From Riptortus pedestris (lineage: Eukaryota; Arthropoda; Insecta; Hemiptera; Alydidae), in the NCBI GenBank assembly GCA_019009955.1, contig CM032228.1:205357001-205421000 (forward strand): a stretch of 64,000 nt of DNA, in the 5' to 3' direction. Of the stretch, positions 9,902-22,118 are shown in pieces. The first letter of the stretch is position 1; every line of letters begins with the position of its first letter. A program made the translations under genes and the position numbers. The notes under the pieces are model-generated. The model searched no databases and had not been told where the DNA came from. It saw only the letters and a program-made list of their open reading frames with translations.

Positions 9902-11750
9902 ACCTGGCCGCTTTGTTTATATACATTTTCAAAACAGACAAAAAAAAAATGCATTTATACGATTTATTGCCAGTATTGAAGTTGTCTAAATTATCAATGT
10001 TTTACTCTTGATTGACAGTATCGAGTATCTGTCATTTTGTGAAAAATGATAACAAGGTGAATTGATGTTCGTCCTTTAAGTTATTTCTTATTACTCTGAT
10101 ATTTATTTCTGTGTTTCCCCATTTCTTTGATTTTTTTTCTGCTGATCACTTCGAGTAGGAAGTATCTAGAGATAGAGTCTCACCTATCTTAAATGTCTCT
10201 CCAACCTGCAATAGGTCTTCATACTTTTTTTCTAAAGAGTAATTTTTGGTTCTAAGTAGCCTATTATTTGTTAAAGCTTAAAGGATATTGATGTTATTAA
10301 GGTTGTGTTCAAAAAAGTAACATCATTTTTTTTTTTTTTTGGTAAATCGAAATTCTGATCGTCAAATTGAAACGTGCAAATTTTTCCTCTCTTAAGCCTG
10401 TTCTAAATTGTTTCCTGTGACTGTAAGCTTCTGCTCTGTGGGCTTCAATGGATCGTTGGAATTCGTTTAGAATCTGTGTTTAATAGTTGCCAAACTCGAT
10501 TTTTAAACGTATTATGCAAAACTAAGGATTCAGTTTGTTAGTTGTTCAACATAGCACGGAGAAATTGGGGTTAGTGTAGAGGGGAAATGTAAAATGACTA
10601 CGTATTATGAGTAAAAAAATGAAGTCATTTGTGTATCATTCCAGTTTGGAAAATACGCGTAATTTTCGCAGCTCTTCCTCAACTGACGTTTAGTTAAATT
10701 TCCTTTAAGGAAAACTAGATATTGAGCTCTTGTGTAACAGAACGTTGTTGGATTTTGATTTAGAAGGTCTCTCTGTATGATTGTTTTTCATTGAGCTCAA
10801 CATACTGCAATTTCATAGTGCGTGACACATAAAGTGGAAAGAATGTCTCAGCGTTTCCCATTCGAGTCGAATTGGACTGTACCTATTTAGCAATATTTCT
10901 CATTTTTCGACTGAGATATGCAATCCGAACATATACATGTTAGTTAGATTTCTACGGCCTCTGTATCCGTCTTAAAATGGTTACCAAAATCGTCAAAGAA
11001 GAGTCTGTTTCAAGCCTATGCGGGTCAATGTGGTTTAGTTTAATGGAAATAGGGAAAAAACTGTTTTATGAAGACTATCAGCTATTTTGCATGCATTATC
11101 ACCATGGATGTTTTCCTCGTCTTGCAACTTCCCATGTTAAATTATTCTGTGTTTGTTTTTCTTTTTATATCGTATAATCCGCTTTATTCCTCTTTGGTTT
11201 CTGAGGAACATGTGTTTTAAATTAGAGCGAAAACGGGCTTCAAAGAGAAAATATTGTTTAAGGAGAAAATATCAATTTTTTTCATATTTTCATTTAGTTT
11301 TCTGACGGAACAATTTTACAATATCAAAGCAATTTTCGCCACGTGCTTGATTTTCATCTCTATTCCTAGAAAAATCCGCTTGGGATAAAGGGTGTTACAC
11401 AATAAGCTTCTTCTTTATTTAATCTTCTTATTCGATTCTGACGCATGATCATTCGCGTGCTGCAATTTCGCGTGACTTTATTCAAAACAAAATCAATTAC
11501 AGCTCTAACTTAAGTTATGTGGCTAGTTATTAAACTTTGTGCATGTGTTGTTGTTTTTATATTTTCGTAAACATTTTTTTATTTTAACTCTCTCATATAT
11601 TTATCATTCTTACCTGTCATTTTATGCACATTCGCAATGATTATTAATTTTTCTACTGTTCTGGTCATTGGGAATAACCTACAAATGTGCAGATTGGCTT
11701 CCTGTTACTAATCTCAGAGCTAATATGAGCCAAGGGCTACCACTGTTTTT
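9902..11750. other. No gene recognised
   Basis: A/T-rich unique DNA with a T run at 10326-10341. Short open frames, such as 10977-11177, show no domain. Confidence 0.45.
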
Positions 11751-12250
11751 AGTAGATTTCCATCGGGGAAATTAGGTTGTACTCATGGCGCGATTTTCTA
11801 AAAACTTCTTCGAATGTCCTTCGATCCTACCTCGTAGATGACGAAAATGAGGCCCGTTCAAAATTTTATATATATTTTATTTGTCTGTTAACGCCCTAGC
11901 GGTCGCAATTTTTGTTTGATCGTTACCAAACTTGATATTTAAACTTTTTGATTAAAAAGAAAGATCAAGTTCGAGATGGTTAGCGGCTAAAATCGGATCA
12001 GTGGGAGTGGGAGAATTTCGAAAATTTGATTAAAAAATTTAATGTTTCTCCGTTATTATGAGGCTATTAAAAACTGTTGTAGATGCAAACTTGTTAAACT
12101 TTTTATTTTCTACAATTGTTGTTGTATGCATTTTTTGTTACCTCAAGTATTAAGGGAGTACTTTCTTGTTTGCTTCCTTTAGTACTCCCTTCCCTTCTAC
12201 ATTTACCTTAATAATTCTGCTTAGTTTACGCATCCCATGCGTGACGGAAG
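11751..12250 (+). mobile_element. Family A, about 500 bp, diverged
   Basis: The left end AGTAGATTTCCATC, CATGGCGCGATTTTC and GATGACGAAAATGAGG are clear. A short TATATATATTTTAT replaces a long TA array. Then come TTTGTCTGTTAACGCCCTAG and GCGGTCGCAATTTTTGTTTG, and a right end CTGCTTAGTTTACGCATCCC with GCGTGACGGAAG. The middle of the right half has decayed. Confidence 0.8.
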
Positions 12251-12254
12251 TTTT

Positions 12255-12354
12255 TGAACGTATCCCTTTTTCGTCGTCTCCTGGGTAGGATCTATGAAAA
12301 TTTGAAGACATTTTTATAATCTCGCTTCATGAGAGCAATAGCTGATTTCCCTCA
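12255..12354 (-). mobile_element. Family A, left-half fragment, inverted
   Basis: Minus-strand left half: CGTCGTCTCCTGGGTAGGAT, ATTTGAAGACATTTTTATAA and CAATAGCTGATTTCCCT in reverse orientation. It directly abuts the right end of the copy at 11751-12250. Confidence 0.75.
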
Positions 12355-12816
12355 AAGTCCTAAAAAATGGACGAGGCCACAGCTGACAAACAGAATGAAG
12401 CGTGTGCTGTATAAGTGCTAGTTGTAGAGTAGATAAGCCCCAAGCCCTAGCGATGACAGGGCCTGTTGCCTCCTGTGTGAGCTTCCTACTCTGAATTCTA
12501 TTTGAATAATCCCCGATGTGGGTCAAGTCCCCAGGCGGTGTCTTCCCCCACTATACTTATACCTACCCTTCACTATTTACATTTAGACTACTCTCTTTTT
12601 GAAAACGGAACTTAAAATAATAACTTATTTCAGCAACTGACATATTTCTTTTAGCCTATTTACATTAAGGGAAATGGGTTATTTAGGTTGTAGTTGACAA
12701 CTTTTAATACTTCCAAAACTTCATTTATACATATACTTCACAGATTACTTGCGCGGAATGAAATAAAAAAAAAAGCCACATGACAATCATTTTATCGCCC
12801 AATTTGTTTCGCTTCT
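12355..12816. other. No gene recognised
   Basis: Includes a G/C-richer segment at 12360-12560 with an open minus-strand frame, but no domain is visible. Confidence 0.4.
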
Positions 12817-12827
12817 AAAAGGTTGTC

Positions 12828-13030
12828 GGGGTTCAGGCTAGCTATGCGAGTTAAAGCGTTGGTCTTAATCTCAGGAGGCAAACCGAGAGTGGCGATTCAA
12901 CTTTTATTTAGTGACGAACTCATTTTATAAAATTCGTAGTCCTACCCTGGCTAGAAATGGGTTGTAACCTGTAGATAACTCTTCCCAATTAGCCCGTGTA
13001 CCAAAAACGTGGACGTTAATAAATAATAAT
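12828..13030 (+). mobile_element. tRNA-derived SINE with 11-bp TSD
   Basis: Bounded by AAAAGGTTGTC (12817-12827) and AAAAGGTTATC (13031-13041), one mismatch in 11. The head is GGGGTTCAGGCTAGCTATGC with GAGTTAAAGCG (A-box region). The B-box region has decayed to GTGGCGATTCAACTTT. The body runs through TTTAGTGACGAACTC, CCTGTAGATAACTC and CCAATTAGCC. The tail is AATAAATAATAAT. Confidence 0.88.
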
Positions 13031-13087
13031 AAAAGGTTATCAATAAAAATAATCTGATCTGTGCACCACATGACTTCCCTCTATTCC

Positions 13088-13222
13088 TATTATTATTATT
13101 ATTTATTAACGTTCACTTTTTGCTACTTTAGCTAATTGGAATGGGTTATCTATTGGTTACTAAGGATTTTATTTAATGAGTTTGTTACTAAGTGAATTCC
13201 TATTGTCCATGGGGGAATCCTA
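13088..13222 (-). mobile_element. tRNA-derived SINE, 5'-truncated
   Basis: (AAT)n tail, AACGTTCACTTTTTGCTAC, TTGGAATGGGTTATCTATTG, AAGGATTTTATTTAATGAG, then GAATTCCTATTGTCCATGG, in minus-strand order. The tRNA head is missing. It lies 47 bp from the preceding plus-strand SINE. Confidence 0.75.
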
Positions 13223-14653
13223 TTAAATTAAATAAACAAAAAGTTTATTTTGCTCTTTATTTAAAATTATTTGATTACTTATCATTATTTATCAAGTGAA
13301 ATACGATATCTATGTTCCAGTGTATTGGAGCGTAAAATGTCTTAGTACATAATTTATTAGTATTTTACGATTAATAAAACCTATGTATCTCTAATACTTA
13401 CAGAGAATTTTTTTTTTATTTTTGCCCTTCTCAATCAATCTCCCCCTTCCACTTAGTACAATTCACTCGGAACTTCGACGTTAGCATCTACACAATACAA
13501 CAGCCCTAAATATAGGATTTATATATTCTAAAGCAAGTCATTTTTGAGTTTCGTCAGATACGTACAGATTTCACTCCGAAACCAGTCAAAAATAGACCAG
13601 AGAAGGTCAATTTCATATCATCATTTTTATTTAATATATAAAAATCTAAAATTTTGTTATGAAAATTTTTGTATTATAATACTTCTCTTATTTCGTACAA
13701 GAATGTAAAACCTAAAATAGGAAGTAAAACGTATTTTTTTAGGTTATTAGGAAATACATAGAGTAATATTTACCTTTTATGTAAAAGAAATATTTTCTAT
13801 TAATATTGAAACTAAACCTCTTCGAAGATAGCCGTTGTTTGTATTTTCTAAATTATCGATTGTTTGACATAACCTGTCATATTGCTTTATGGAAGCCTTT
13901 GTCTTTGATGACTAGTGGAATGGTATATTACAAAATCCAGAAAAAGATAAAGATATAAGTAGAATGTTAAAGTTATAAGTAGCATGTGCATTGGATCAGA
14001 AAATATAACATAACCAATTTTGATGTTAATTTCATCCTCCACAATCATTTTTTTTAACCCTTTCCTCGAACTAGTTCATTAATGGGCTTTTATATTTTCG
14101 TGTTATTAACTTTCTTTAAACTGCCACTCCCAGTCATGGAATTTTTGCTTTTGCCTTTTTAATCACTGCATATTTCATGTCTCGCTTCTTCTTTTTCAAA
14201 AATATTATTTTTTTTTCACTACATGATGTAGTTTTATGATTTACTACAGCGCGCCTACAATTTGCAAAAACGAAATATGTCTGCATATACTTTTCGAGAG
14301 CGGTATTTAGCATGATAGCTATCACTTGTACAACTGGGAACTTTGATTATAGAGCTGTATTTCGTAGTTACTGTAGCATACAACATATATTTACCTTTAA
14401 GTCATCGCCAAGTTCTGTCACCGAAGTAAGGCATTATGTTAGCATGTGGTACCTTTGATGAACTATTTCTGCCGCTATGGTTGTTTACGTTATCGGACTA
14501 GTTGAGTGAGTGTGTAACCTTGCTGTCTTGGAATGCATTATCTTGTCGCACCGCGTCCTTTGCTTGTGCTAATATTAATGACAACTTCTTAATGAAAGTC
14601 AGTGCAACGAATATGCTATCATTCGATTCATTTCCTTGTAGGAATAATTAAAT
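13223..14653. other. No gene recognised
   Basis: A/T-rich unique DNA. Small frames such as 14134-14325 minus are low complexity (Lys-rich). Confidence 0.45.
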
Positions 14654-15248
14654 AGTCCATCACTGGGCATCGTTAACTAATCAGATTTCCTACGTGCGCC
14701 ACTTATTTACATTTATCTGAGAATATAAAAGTTCAATGAAGAAATATTTTTTTTAGGCTTAAAATAAAGTGGTTCATTAGTTTATAGTTAATATGGCATG
14801 TGTAGAAGTGGGGGTTTACTCATGGCTGACAACTAAAAAGTGTAAAATATCTCGGTTAAAAATAAAGATAGTGAAAAAGCTTACATAACAACAGTTATAG
14901 TACATGACATTTGGAATAAGATTGATTCTATTCAATTTTTCCAATCCGGCGCTTAAGGGTGATATTTCGATTTTTTTAAATTCTCCCCCACTAGTCCGAT
15001 TTTAGCCGTTAAAGAGCTTGATCTTCATTTTTACATCAAACGTTTCAGTATCAAGTTTGGTAATGATCAGACAAGAATTGCGACCGCTAGAGTGTTAACA
15101 AGCATATATATATATATATATATATATTCAAAATTTCACCTCATCTTCGTCATCTTCTAGGTAGGATCGATGGACATTTGAAGACATTTTTTTAAAGTCC
15201 CATCATGTGTACAACCTCAAAAGCAGATTTCCTCAGGGAAATCTGCTA
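14654..15248 (-). mobile_element. Family A, near full length
   Basis: Read on the plus strand it runs from the degenerate right end GTCCATCACTGGGCATCG through GTTAACTAATCAGATTTCC, ATATCTCGGTTAAAAATAAA, CCACTAGTCCGATTTTAGCC, GCGACCGCTAGAGTGTTAAC, a TA array at 15103-15127 and GGTAGGATCGATGGACATTT to GGGAAATCTGCT. It carries the extra internal block (AGTTCAATGAAGAAATATTT, GGCTTAAAATAAAGTG) also seen at 18074-18741. Confidence 0.85.
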
Positions 15249-15506
15249 AAACCAACACTCGCTCTACCTAAATATGTCCTTACTAATATTTTAGATGAAG
15301 TAAATGTATCCGAATAATGTATGATTCATTGAAATTCATTTATAATTGAATGCATGAACTTTTCAAAGTTTTATCTGGTATACCCCATTGGATAATTTGG
15401 ATGACCGACTATTAAACGTCATGTATTTATTCCCTCATGGGCTATTGAATCTATTTGGTGGCTTTTAAGGATGAGTCACACTTTCAGTATTCATTGCTAT
15501 TTTTAA
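15249..15506. other. No gene recognised
   Basis: Unique A/T-rich DNA. Confidence 0.4.
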
Positions 15507-15524
15507 GGCGTGTGTGTGTGTTAT

Positions 15525-15587
<63 letters not shown>
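15507..15587. repeat. Compound (GT)n-(AC)n-(AT)n microsatellite
   Basis: GT repeats switch to AC repeats through TTATAC, giving a local palindrome, and are followed by about 38 bp of AT repeats. Confidence 0.95.
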
Positions 15588-15589
<2 letters not shown>

Positions 15590-16351
15590 AACTGAATCTG
15601 GTTATCGTCCAAAACAATAATAAAATAAAAATAACTCACACTTTGTTGGTGTGGCCTAGTTTAATAAGCCGCGGTAGAATTAAGGCAATTTGTCTCCAGC
15701 TGCAACTACTTTGCCGCTTGGCATAAGTTTTGAGTAGTGGCCTTGAGAGAATTGTTTGAATTATTCGTCTCAAGTCCGACGGCGTGGACCCTCTTGCCTG
15801 GATAGCAAGCAGACAACTTATATCTACATCCTACTCAAACCTTTTTTTTTTTTTTTCCCTTACATAAAAAAAATGCTAACAGAATTCTCTTGAGGGCTAT
15901 CACCCAGTGAGAACTCAAGACTTCATTAGGTAAACATTATAACCACGTAGTTCTTAGTAGTTACCTCCCCCCCTGTTTTGTCATATTTTCAGTGAGCATT
16001 TTGATTATGTATTAGAGACTTATGACATTTGACCTCTGAAATTTACTCATTAATAATTTACAACCTTTTTTTTTTCCAGGTATGTTCGAAGATAGGTCCT
16101 TGATGCATTTTCATAATGAAAAAATCAGGTAAGTGACAGTTATTAATGAGGGTCTAATAGATTAGTTAGTTTCCAATGGGTTGGATATCAGTACACTTTT
16201 GTTATTTATTTTGGAGATTAAGCATATAAAGAACCTGTAAAGAAAATTAGACATGGCTGGTCATAAAGTTAGGGACTTTTCTCATCTATCTGTGAATGAC
16301 TATGATTACAGAGTTTTGAATACCTTATTTTTTTTACACTAATCTTGTTCT
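15588..16351. other. No gene recognised
   Basis: Unique DNA with T runs at 15842-15857 and 16065-16078. The latter, followed by CCAG, looks like a splice acceptor, but no open exon follows. Confidence 0.4.
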
Positions 16352-16359
16352 CCTAATCC

Positions 16360-16773
16360 CGTGGTCGGCAAAGTGCGACTCCAGAGCCGCATGTGGTTCT
16401 TTGGTTCCTTTAGTGCGACTCTGGCCTCGTTTTGCTGTTCATTCCCTTTTCGGTTCTACATATATATACATATATAGGCGAACAATCTTTTTCCAACACC
16501 AACATTATCAAGAGTAAACTGAGAAGTCGTCTTATTGATGAGAACTTGGAATCATGCCTAAAATTAAAAACAACATACAAACCTGACTTACTCAAACTTT
16601 CCAAGGAGATGCAAACACATTGTTCTCATTAATAAATATTTATTAAGTATGAGATTTAATTTTATTTAGTGTTATAAAAGTTTACTAAACAAGTAGATTG
16701 GCTCCGAATGTTTTTTGAAATTGTTGTAATGTTCATATTTGGCTCTTTGGCTAAAAAGTTTGCCGACCACTGG
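16360..16773 (+). mobile_element. hAT element, internally deleted, 8-bp TSD
   Basis: The exact direct repeat CCTAATCC lies at 16352-16359 and 16774-16781. The terminal inverted repeats are GTGGTCGGCAAA on the left and, reversed, AGTGGTCGGCAAA on the right. The 8-bp duplication and termini fit the hAT superfamily. At about 414 bp it is far shorter than an autonomous hAT. It retains the 3' end of a transposase gene (16477-16632), so it is a deletion derivative. The left terminus appears to have lost one or two bases relative to the right. Confidence 0.88.
16477..16632 (+). pseudogene. hAT transposase C-terminal fragment
   Basis: The plus frame ending at 16630-16632 encodes about 51 residues with the segment NIIKSKLRSRLIDENLESCL, characteristic of the C-terminal dimerisation region (hATC) of hAT transposases. 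That region normally follows a C/G-E-x-x-FS motif, seen here as GEQSFS. The whole DDE catalytic core and the zinc-finger N-terminus are absent, so no active transposase can be made. The Met at 16432 is fortuitous, since the upstream residues come from the element's non-coding left part. It lies inside the 16360-16773 element, in the same direction. Confidence 0.85.
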
Positions 16774-16781
16774 CCTAATCC

Positions 16782-17148
16782 TTTGATTGGCCATATGGCA
16801 GGACATTTCTATCCTCTGCTCATTCTCAGAACACTACTGCCGTATTTATATATCATTGGGGATTTTTTCATAGGTCCTCAAGAGCTATCAATCTTTCTGC
16901 TCTTCTGGCTTAATTTCTGATCTATTACTTTACTTGTAATCAGTAAGTACCTTTATCCCAATAACAAGTGAAAACTTCGTTCTCCAGGAGTAGTGAAATT
17001 ACGTGGTGGATATAGTTTATTTATTTCCTTTCTCTCGTACTGCTACAGGAAAGTCATTAATGGTCACTATGCACTGGTATACAATATGTATTTTTATTAA
17101 AAGTGCTAAATATATTTCACATTGTTTTCTATCCTATTTTGGTTCTCT
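16782..17148. other. No gene recognised
   Basis: Unique DNA between the hAT element and a SINE fragment. Nothing identified. Confidence 0.4.
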
Positions 17149-17232
17149 CAGCCAGTTTGGGACTAAAGAATTTATTCTTTGACTCGGTGGCTAAATAAAT
17201 TTCTGTTGTCCACGACCTGAGATTTAAATCAA
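17149..17232 (-). mobile_element. tRNA-derived SINE fragment
   Basis: CAGCCAGTTTGGGACTAAAG, CTAAATAAATTTCTGTTGTC and CACGACCTGAGATTTAAATC match the central part and B-box side of the minus-strand SINE. The (AAT)n tail and tRNA head are both missing. Confidence 0.65.
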
Positions 17233-18073
17233 ACAATATCTACGTACGTTTACGTGCATGACCATGTAGAGAACATTTTAATTATTTAAACTCATAAAGC
17301 AAACAAAAATAATGCAAATGAATCAGAAATTCGATGATTAATTTGGGGATTATAGTCGATAATTAATTTTCGGCCAGTTAAATTATGTCTCTTTTTTACT
17401 GGTTTCGTTAGAAATATTTTGTATAAGTCAAAAATGCTCAAATATGTGTAAAAATTATTTCACACATAAGCCATTTTTGATAATCCTTGTCAGACATTCG
17501 GTTATTTGTGTATATTAAGTCTTGTATCGTTTGTTCTGAATATTTATCTCTTGGACTGTAGAGTGTGTTATTTAATAACTTTTATCAAACAGACCACATT
17601 TTAGATTAGACCCCTTTGGATAACTTTGTTACATTAACATACCTCTCTCCCCTTGGGCCATTAAGGAGCATCCGCCGATTACATAGTCAATTGGTTCAAT
17701 AGCTTGCTTTACAATCTAACAATTACTGGCCATATTTTCACCCTCAATAAATTATTTTATGTACACTATTTTGCTATGCAATGTTCTCACTGATTGTTTA
17801 GATTATTTTTATCATACTTTTTTAAAGCAACTTGAGCATTCCTCTGGTGTTTTAATTAGATTTTAGCAAATTCCTCTTTATGGAATAAATAAGCCACATG
17901 GTTTTCGGTGAAAATTCCGTTAAATTTTTTTTTTTTATAAATTTATAACGTGCGTGCATTTTTACGTACCCGTTAGCAAAAACACCTAAGAGCGAATTTT
18001 ATTTATATTTGAAGCCTGAAATATAAACCTTTTTTTTGAAAAATTGTAGATTTGTGGTTATTACTGATTAAAA
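17233..18073. other. No gene recognised
   Basis: A/T-rich unique DNA with a T run near 17927-17936. Confidence 0.45.
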
Positions 18074-18565
18074 GTCCGTCACGCAGGGACTACGTTAACT
18101 AAGCAGATTTCTTATTTTCGTCCCGTATTTGTATTTATCTCATGATGTAAAAGTTTAATGAGAACAATATTTCTTATTTAGGCTTCAAATAAAGTGCTTC
18201 ATAATATAACAGCTTATTGTTGATATGACATGAGGAGGAGTGGGGTTTTACTGAAGGCCGAAAACTGAAAAACGCAAATATCTCGGTTAACATTAAAGAT
18301 AATGAAAACATGTACATAAGAACATTTATAGATCTTTTTGCAATAAGATTGGTTCTATACAAATTTTCGATCCGACGTACATTAACGGAGATATTCCTAA
18401 TTTTCGAACAATCTCCACTGTAACCCCCCCCCATCCTACTGGTCCGACTTCAGCCGTTAACGAACTTGATCTTTATTTTTATATAAAATGTTTAAATTTG
18501 GAGTTTGGTAACGATCAAACAACAATTGCGACCGCTAGAGCGTTAACAGACAATATATATGTATA

Positions 18566-18621
<56 letters not shown>

Positions 18622-18741
18622 ATTTTGAACGGGCCCCATTTTCGTCATCTCCTGGGTAGAATCGATGAACATTTGAAGACAATTTTCGAAAATCGCGTCA
18701 TATATCTCGACCTCAATTTGGACCCTTAAGGGAAATCTGCT
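18074..18741 (-). mobile_element. Family A, long subtype, full length
   Basis: On the plus strand: GTCCGTCACGCAGGGACTAC, TTAACTAAGCAGATTTC, the long-subtype block TTTAATGAGAACAATATTTC and ATTGTTGATATGACATGAGG, then AATATCTCGGTTAACATTAA, GACCGCTAGAGCGTTAACAG, a TA/TG/CA array at 18553-18620, GGGTAGAATCGATGAACATT, and CCCTTAAGGGAAATCTGCT. Both termini are intact. Confidence 0.9.
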
Positions 18742-19156
18742 GAAAATGGTTAATGGGGAGGTGGGTAGAAACAGAAATGGAAACTTTCTCTGTTTGTAAT
18801 AGGGATATAGAAAATATACACATGTATGTATGTATAATGTGGCAGGAGTATTATTTTTGTTTGTTGTTGATGATGTTTCGTGAATATAGTTATCTATAAG
18901 GGGATATATAACGGAGTTAAAAGCGATAGTTAATAACGTCGTTTCAATTTAAAGCGACCTATTTTTAGGAGGATGGCTTGGTTTAATGTAGTATTGAACT
19001 TGACACAGGTCAACCTTAAAATAGGAGCTGCCCTCCCTGGCAATACATATTACACTAGGCATTGACCCTCTCCGCACGCGATGTTTGCCCCCATATACAT
19101 CTAGGCTGTTCCCCTCTCACTATCCTCTCTCCTCCTCCCCTCAAAAATAGAATAAA
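18742..19156. other. No gene recognised
   Basis: Short unique spacer between two family A copies of the same orientation. A pyrimidine-rich stretch lies at 19105-19142. Confidence 0.4.
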
Positions 19157-19558
19157 GTCCGTCACGCAGGGGCTGCGTAAACTATGCAGATCCCCCATGT
19201 GAAGTTATACAATAAAGAAATTTCTAACAAGTTTTTGGCGGGAAACTCACTCTCGTCCGTTATCCGCCCAAATTTAATAAAAACGCTAATATTCAAGATA
19301 GAGAATAAATGTATATAACAATATTTGTAGTAAATTGAATTTGCAATGTGATTGATTCTATACAATTATTCTATCCGACGTATAGTAACGGAGATATTTC
19401 GAGTTTTCGAAAATCCTCCCCTGTAAACCCCCCCCCCCCCTCCCACTGGTCTTATTTCAGCCATTAACGAGCTTGATCTGTCTTTTTACATAACACGTTT
19501 AAATATCGAGTTTGGAACGATGAAACAAAAATTGCTAGCGGTCGCAGCGTTAACAGAC

Positions 19559-19590
<32 letters not shown>

Positions 19591-19710
19591 TTGAACGGAC
19601 CTCATTTTCGTCATCTCCTGGGTAGGATCGATGGACATTTGGAGAAAGGTTTCGAAAATTGCGTCATGAGTACGACCTCAATAGTTGATTTCTCTTAAGG
19701 AAAATCTGCT
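19157..19710 (-). mobile_element. Family A, standard subtype, full length
   Basis: GTCCGTCACGCAGGGGCTGC opens it and CTTAAGGAAAATCTGCT closes it. Between lie TTCTAACAAGTTTTTGGCG, AGTAACGGAGATATTTCGAG, a C run at 19428-19441, and a (GT)n(TA)n array at 19558-19588. It lacks the long-subtype block, so it differs from the copy just upstream. Confidence 0.9.
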
Positions 19711-21913
19711 AATAAAACAGTACCTAAACACATTTTAAGTGTAAACCCCACCATTTGATAATGAGTGTATGGATAATAAGTGAAATTTACTAGTTCAACA
19801 TTTTTTTACTAATTTTCTGAACTATTTAACTAAATGTGTTGCCGCCATTAATATTGGAATCCGATTTACATGATGTCTTTCTTCGTTTCTCACTTCACAT
19901 CTTAATCCGTGTATTTCTTATTCTCTTCTGTTTTCTACTTCTATTTTGCGTACGTCCTCTTCCCCTTTGAGTCTTTCCCATAAACAGTACTTTCCTCTTG
20001 GCTGGATTCTCTCTGACAACTTTTCAGTAAAAATAAGTTAGCTCTGAGGGCGGCTACAGGCTGTAGAGAGGTGGAACTCAAACAATTCGTGGGCATGGAA
20101 TTTAGTTCATACTGTAGAGTAATGATTTAACTCTTGTAGACCTTAGTTGTAATCCTGGCTTGGGAGATAACCCCTTCCCTCTCTCCATTTCTATGTAGAC
20201 AATTAACAACAGTCTTCTATGCAGTTCTCTACTTTGCCTTCATATGGTCTGTTTATCTTTTGCTTAATCTCAGCCCAACTAAAACGTTATGTATCCATTC
20301 TATGGAGTCCACTCCATTTAGCAAGATGCCCTGCTTCCTTCCATTTAAAAGCATTTGCAGTGTGACATTGGTCACATTGAGGCTGTACACTTGTACTTTA
20401 TAGTATTCATATATTTACAAGTTCCTCTAATTGTTTTAACAGTTATAGGAATAATAGTGCTCTGTAATTCAATTAATCGCTTTGCGAAATTGGATAAGCT
20501 GAATTATATGGATTGTTTATTGTAATGGTAAATTATGAAATATGGAACGAGTTGTTGATATGGAGTTGAATCTAACCGCTTGAATAAATTGAATAAGCAA
20601 ACGTTGTTTCAGCTTAAGATTAAGAGTTGTGCTCAATTAAATAATTTTTTTAACGAAATTTTTTACGGTGGAGTTAGTCATCCTAACACATTTTCGTTTA
20701 TAGTGTAGGTATTTTTAATGAATACATGGAAATACTCGTATATGCTGACGTCCCACATTGTGGTTTCGCAGCATCTAGCTTCTTAGACATCTCTACCTTC
20801 CTCCAACTTAGTTTTATTGGATAACATAGAACATTAGTGAAACTTCTCTGATTATTCCACACGCGAATAGATGATATAAGTATTAACTTTATTATTTTTA
20901 ATTGATTTGTCATAAGTTGGAGTGTAGTTAATTCTGTCAATTATTTATTATTATTATAATTTTGTTTACGTATTTACATGTTAGAATTTTTTATACATAG
21001 TTTAGATGCTTGTTTGATGTTTATGGACACATTACAATAGCTTTCCATAAGAACAATAACCGGGCAATGATCCCAATACCATTTAACCAATTCATAATTA
21101 TATTTCATTCCTTTTTTCGCTCCCCGTTCTATTTTTCTCTCAACTCAGTCCGCTGATCCATAACGGTTTGGTGTAAAAATGAAGGAGATGAGAACTTTTT
21201 ACTTTTCATCTTTTTGTTTCATTCTGTCTCTTGTCAGTCTTTTGTGACTACCCGCTTCCGATCTCCAATTCCCTTCCCCCTCCTCTCATTATGAAAAATA
21301 CTTGTCTTCTCTTTCCCACTCTCTCTCGCCCTTTCTCTCTGAATTTTCCTCTGGGAACATTTTCCCTCTAACTCGTTGAATTGGGCTTAAATCAAGAACT
21401 ACCTGTCGTTTTAATGAGTCTATAGGACTGCCACTCCGAAGTCCTATATCCAGCTATCAGCCGAATTAAATTTATTTACTCGTCATTCTTTTAAGAGGAA
21501 GTTAGAATTGGACGTGAATTAATCTTAATTTAAACTTTTTATCTCATTTCATTTTTCTCGTGATAGATACTGAAGTATTTTTGTAAATAAAATTGCTAAG
21601 GTATTGTACTACTTGCAATTAGTCGTGCAGTATATTTGTCCGGCACTTAATCAATTGTAAATTTGTAAGTTCACTTGCATAGAATTCAAGTTCATTGAAT
21701 TATCGTTGAAGGTTATTGACATTAAAAGTACACTTATAATTTAATTAGTTTTACAAAATATCAACAAAGAGGCCGAGTCTGCTGACTTTGAGTTCAAAAT
21801 GGAGCTACCGACTCCACTTGTAATTCAGCATTTCTCTCCAAGCCTCTTCTCAAACTTACATTAAGTAAATAAAATAAAGCTGCGTTAAAGTTAAATCATT
21901 TAAATCTACTTTT
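19711..21913. other. No gene recognised
   Basis: 2.2 kb of unique DNA. A pyrimidine-rich segment lies at 21230-21370. Open frames such as 20698-20940 minus show no domain. Confidence 0.45.
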
Positions 21914-22036
21914 AGCAGATTTCCCTTAAGGAAAATCCGCTATTGAGGTCGTACTCATGACGCGAGTTTCGAAAAATTTCTTTCCATAAAATGTCCATCG
22001 ATCCTACCCAGGAGATGACGAAAATGAGGTCCGTTC

Positions 22037-22118
<82 letters not shown>

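Noticed and set aside
16065..16100. Splice-acceptor-like T run followed by CCAG
   Set aside because: No open or conserved exon follows; such runs are common in this window.
20037..20180. Possible degenerate SINE
   Set aside because: Only a faint B-box-like phrase (TTGTAATCCTGGCTTGGG) matches; body and tail are absent.
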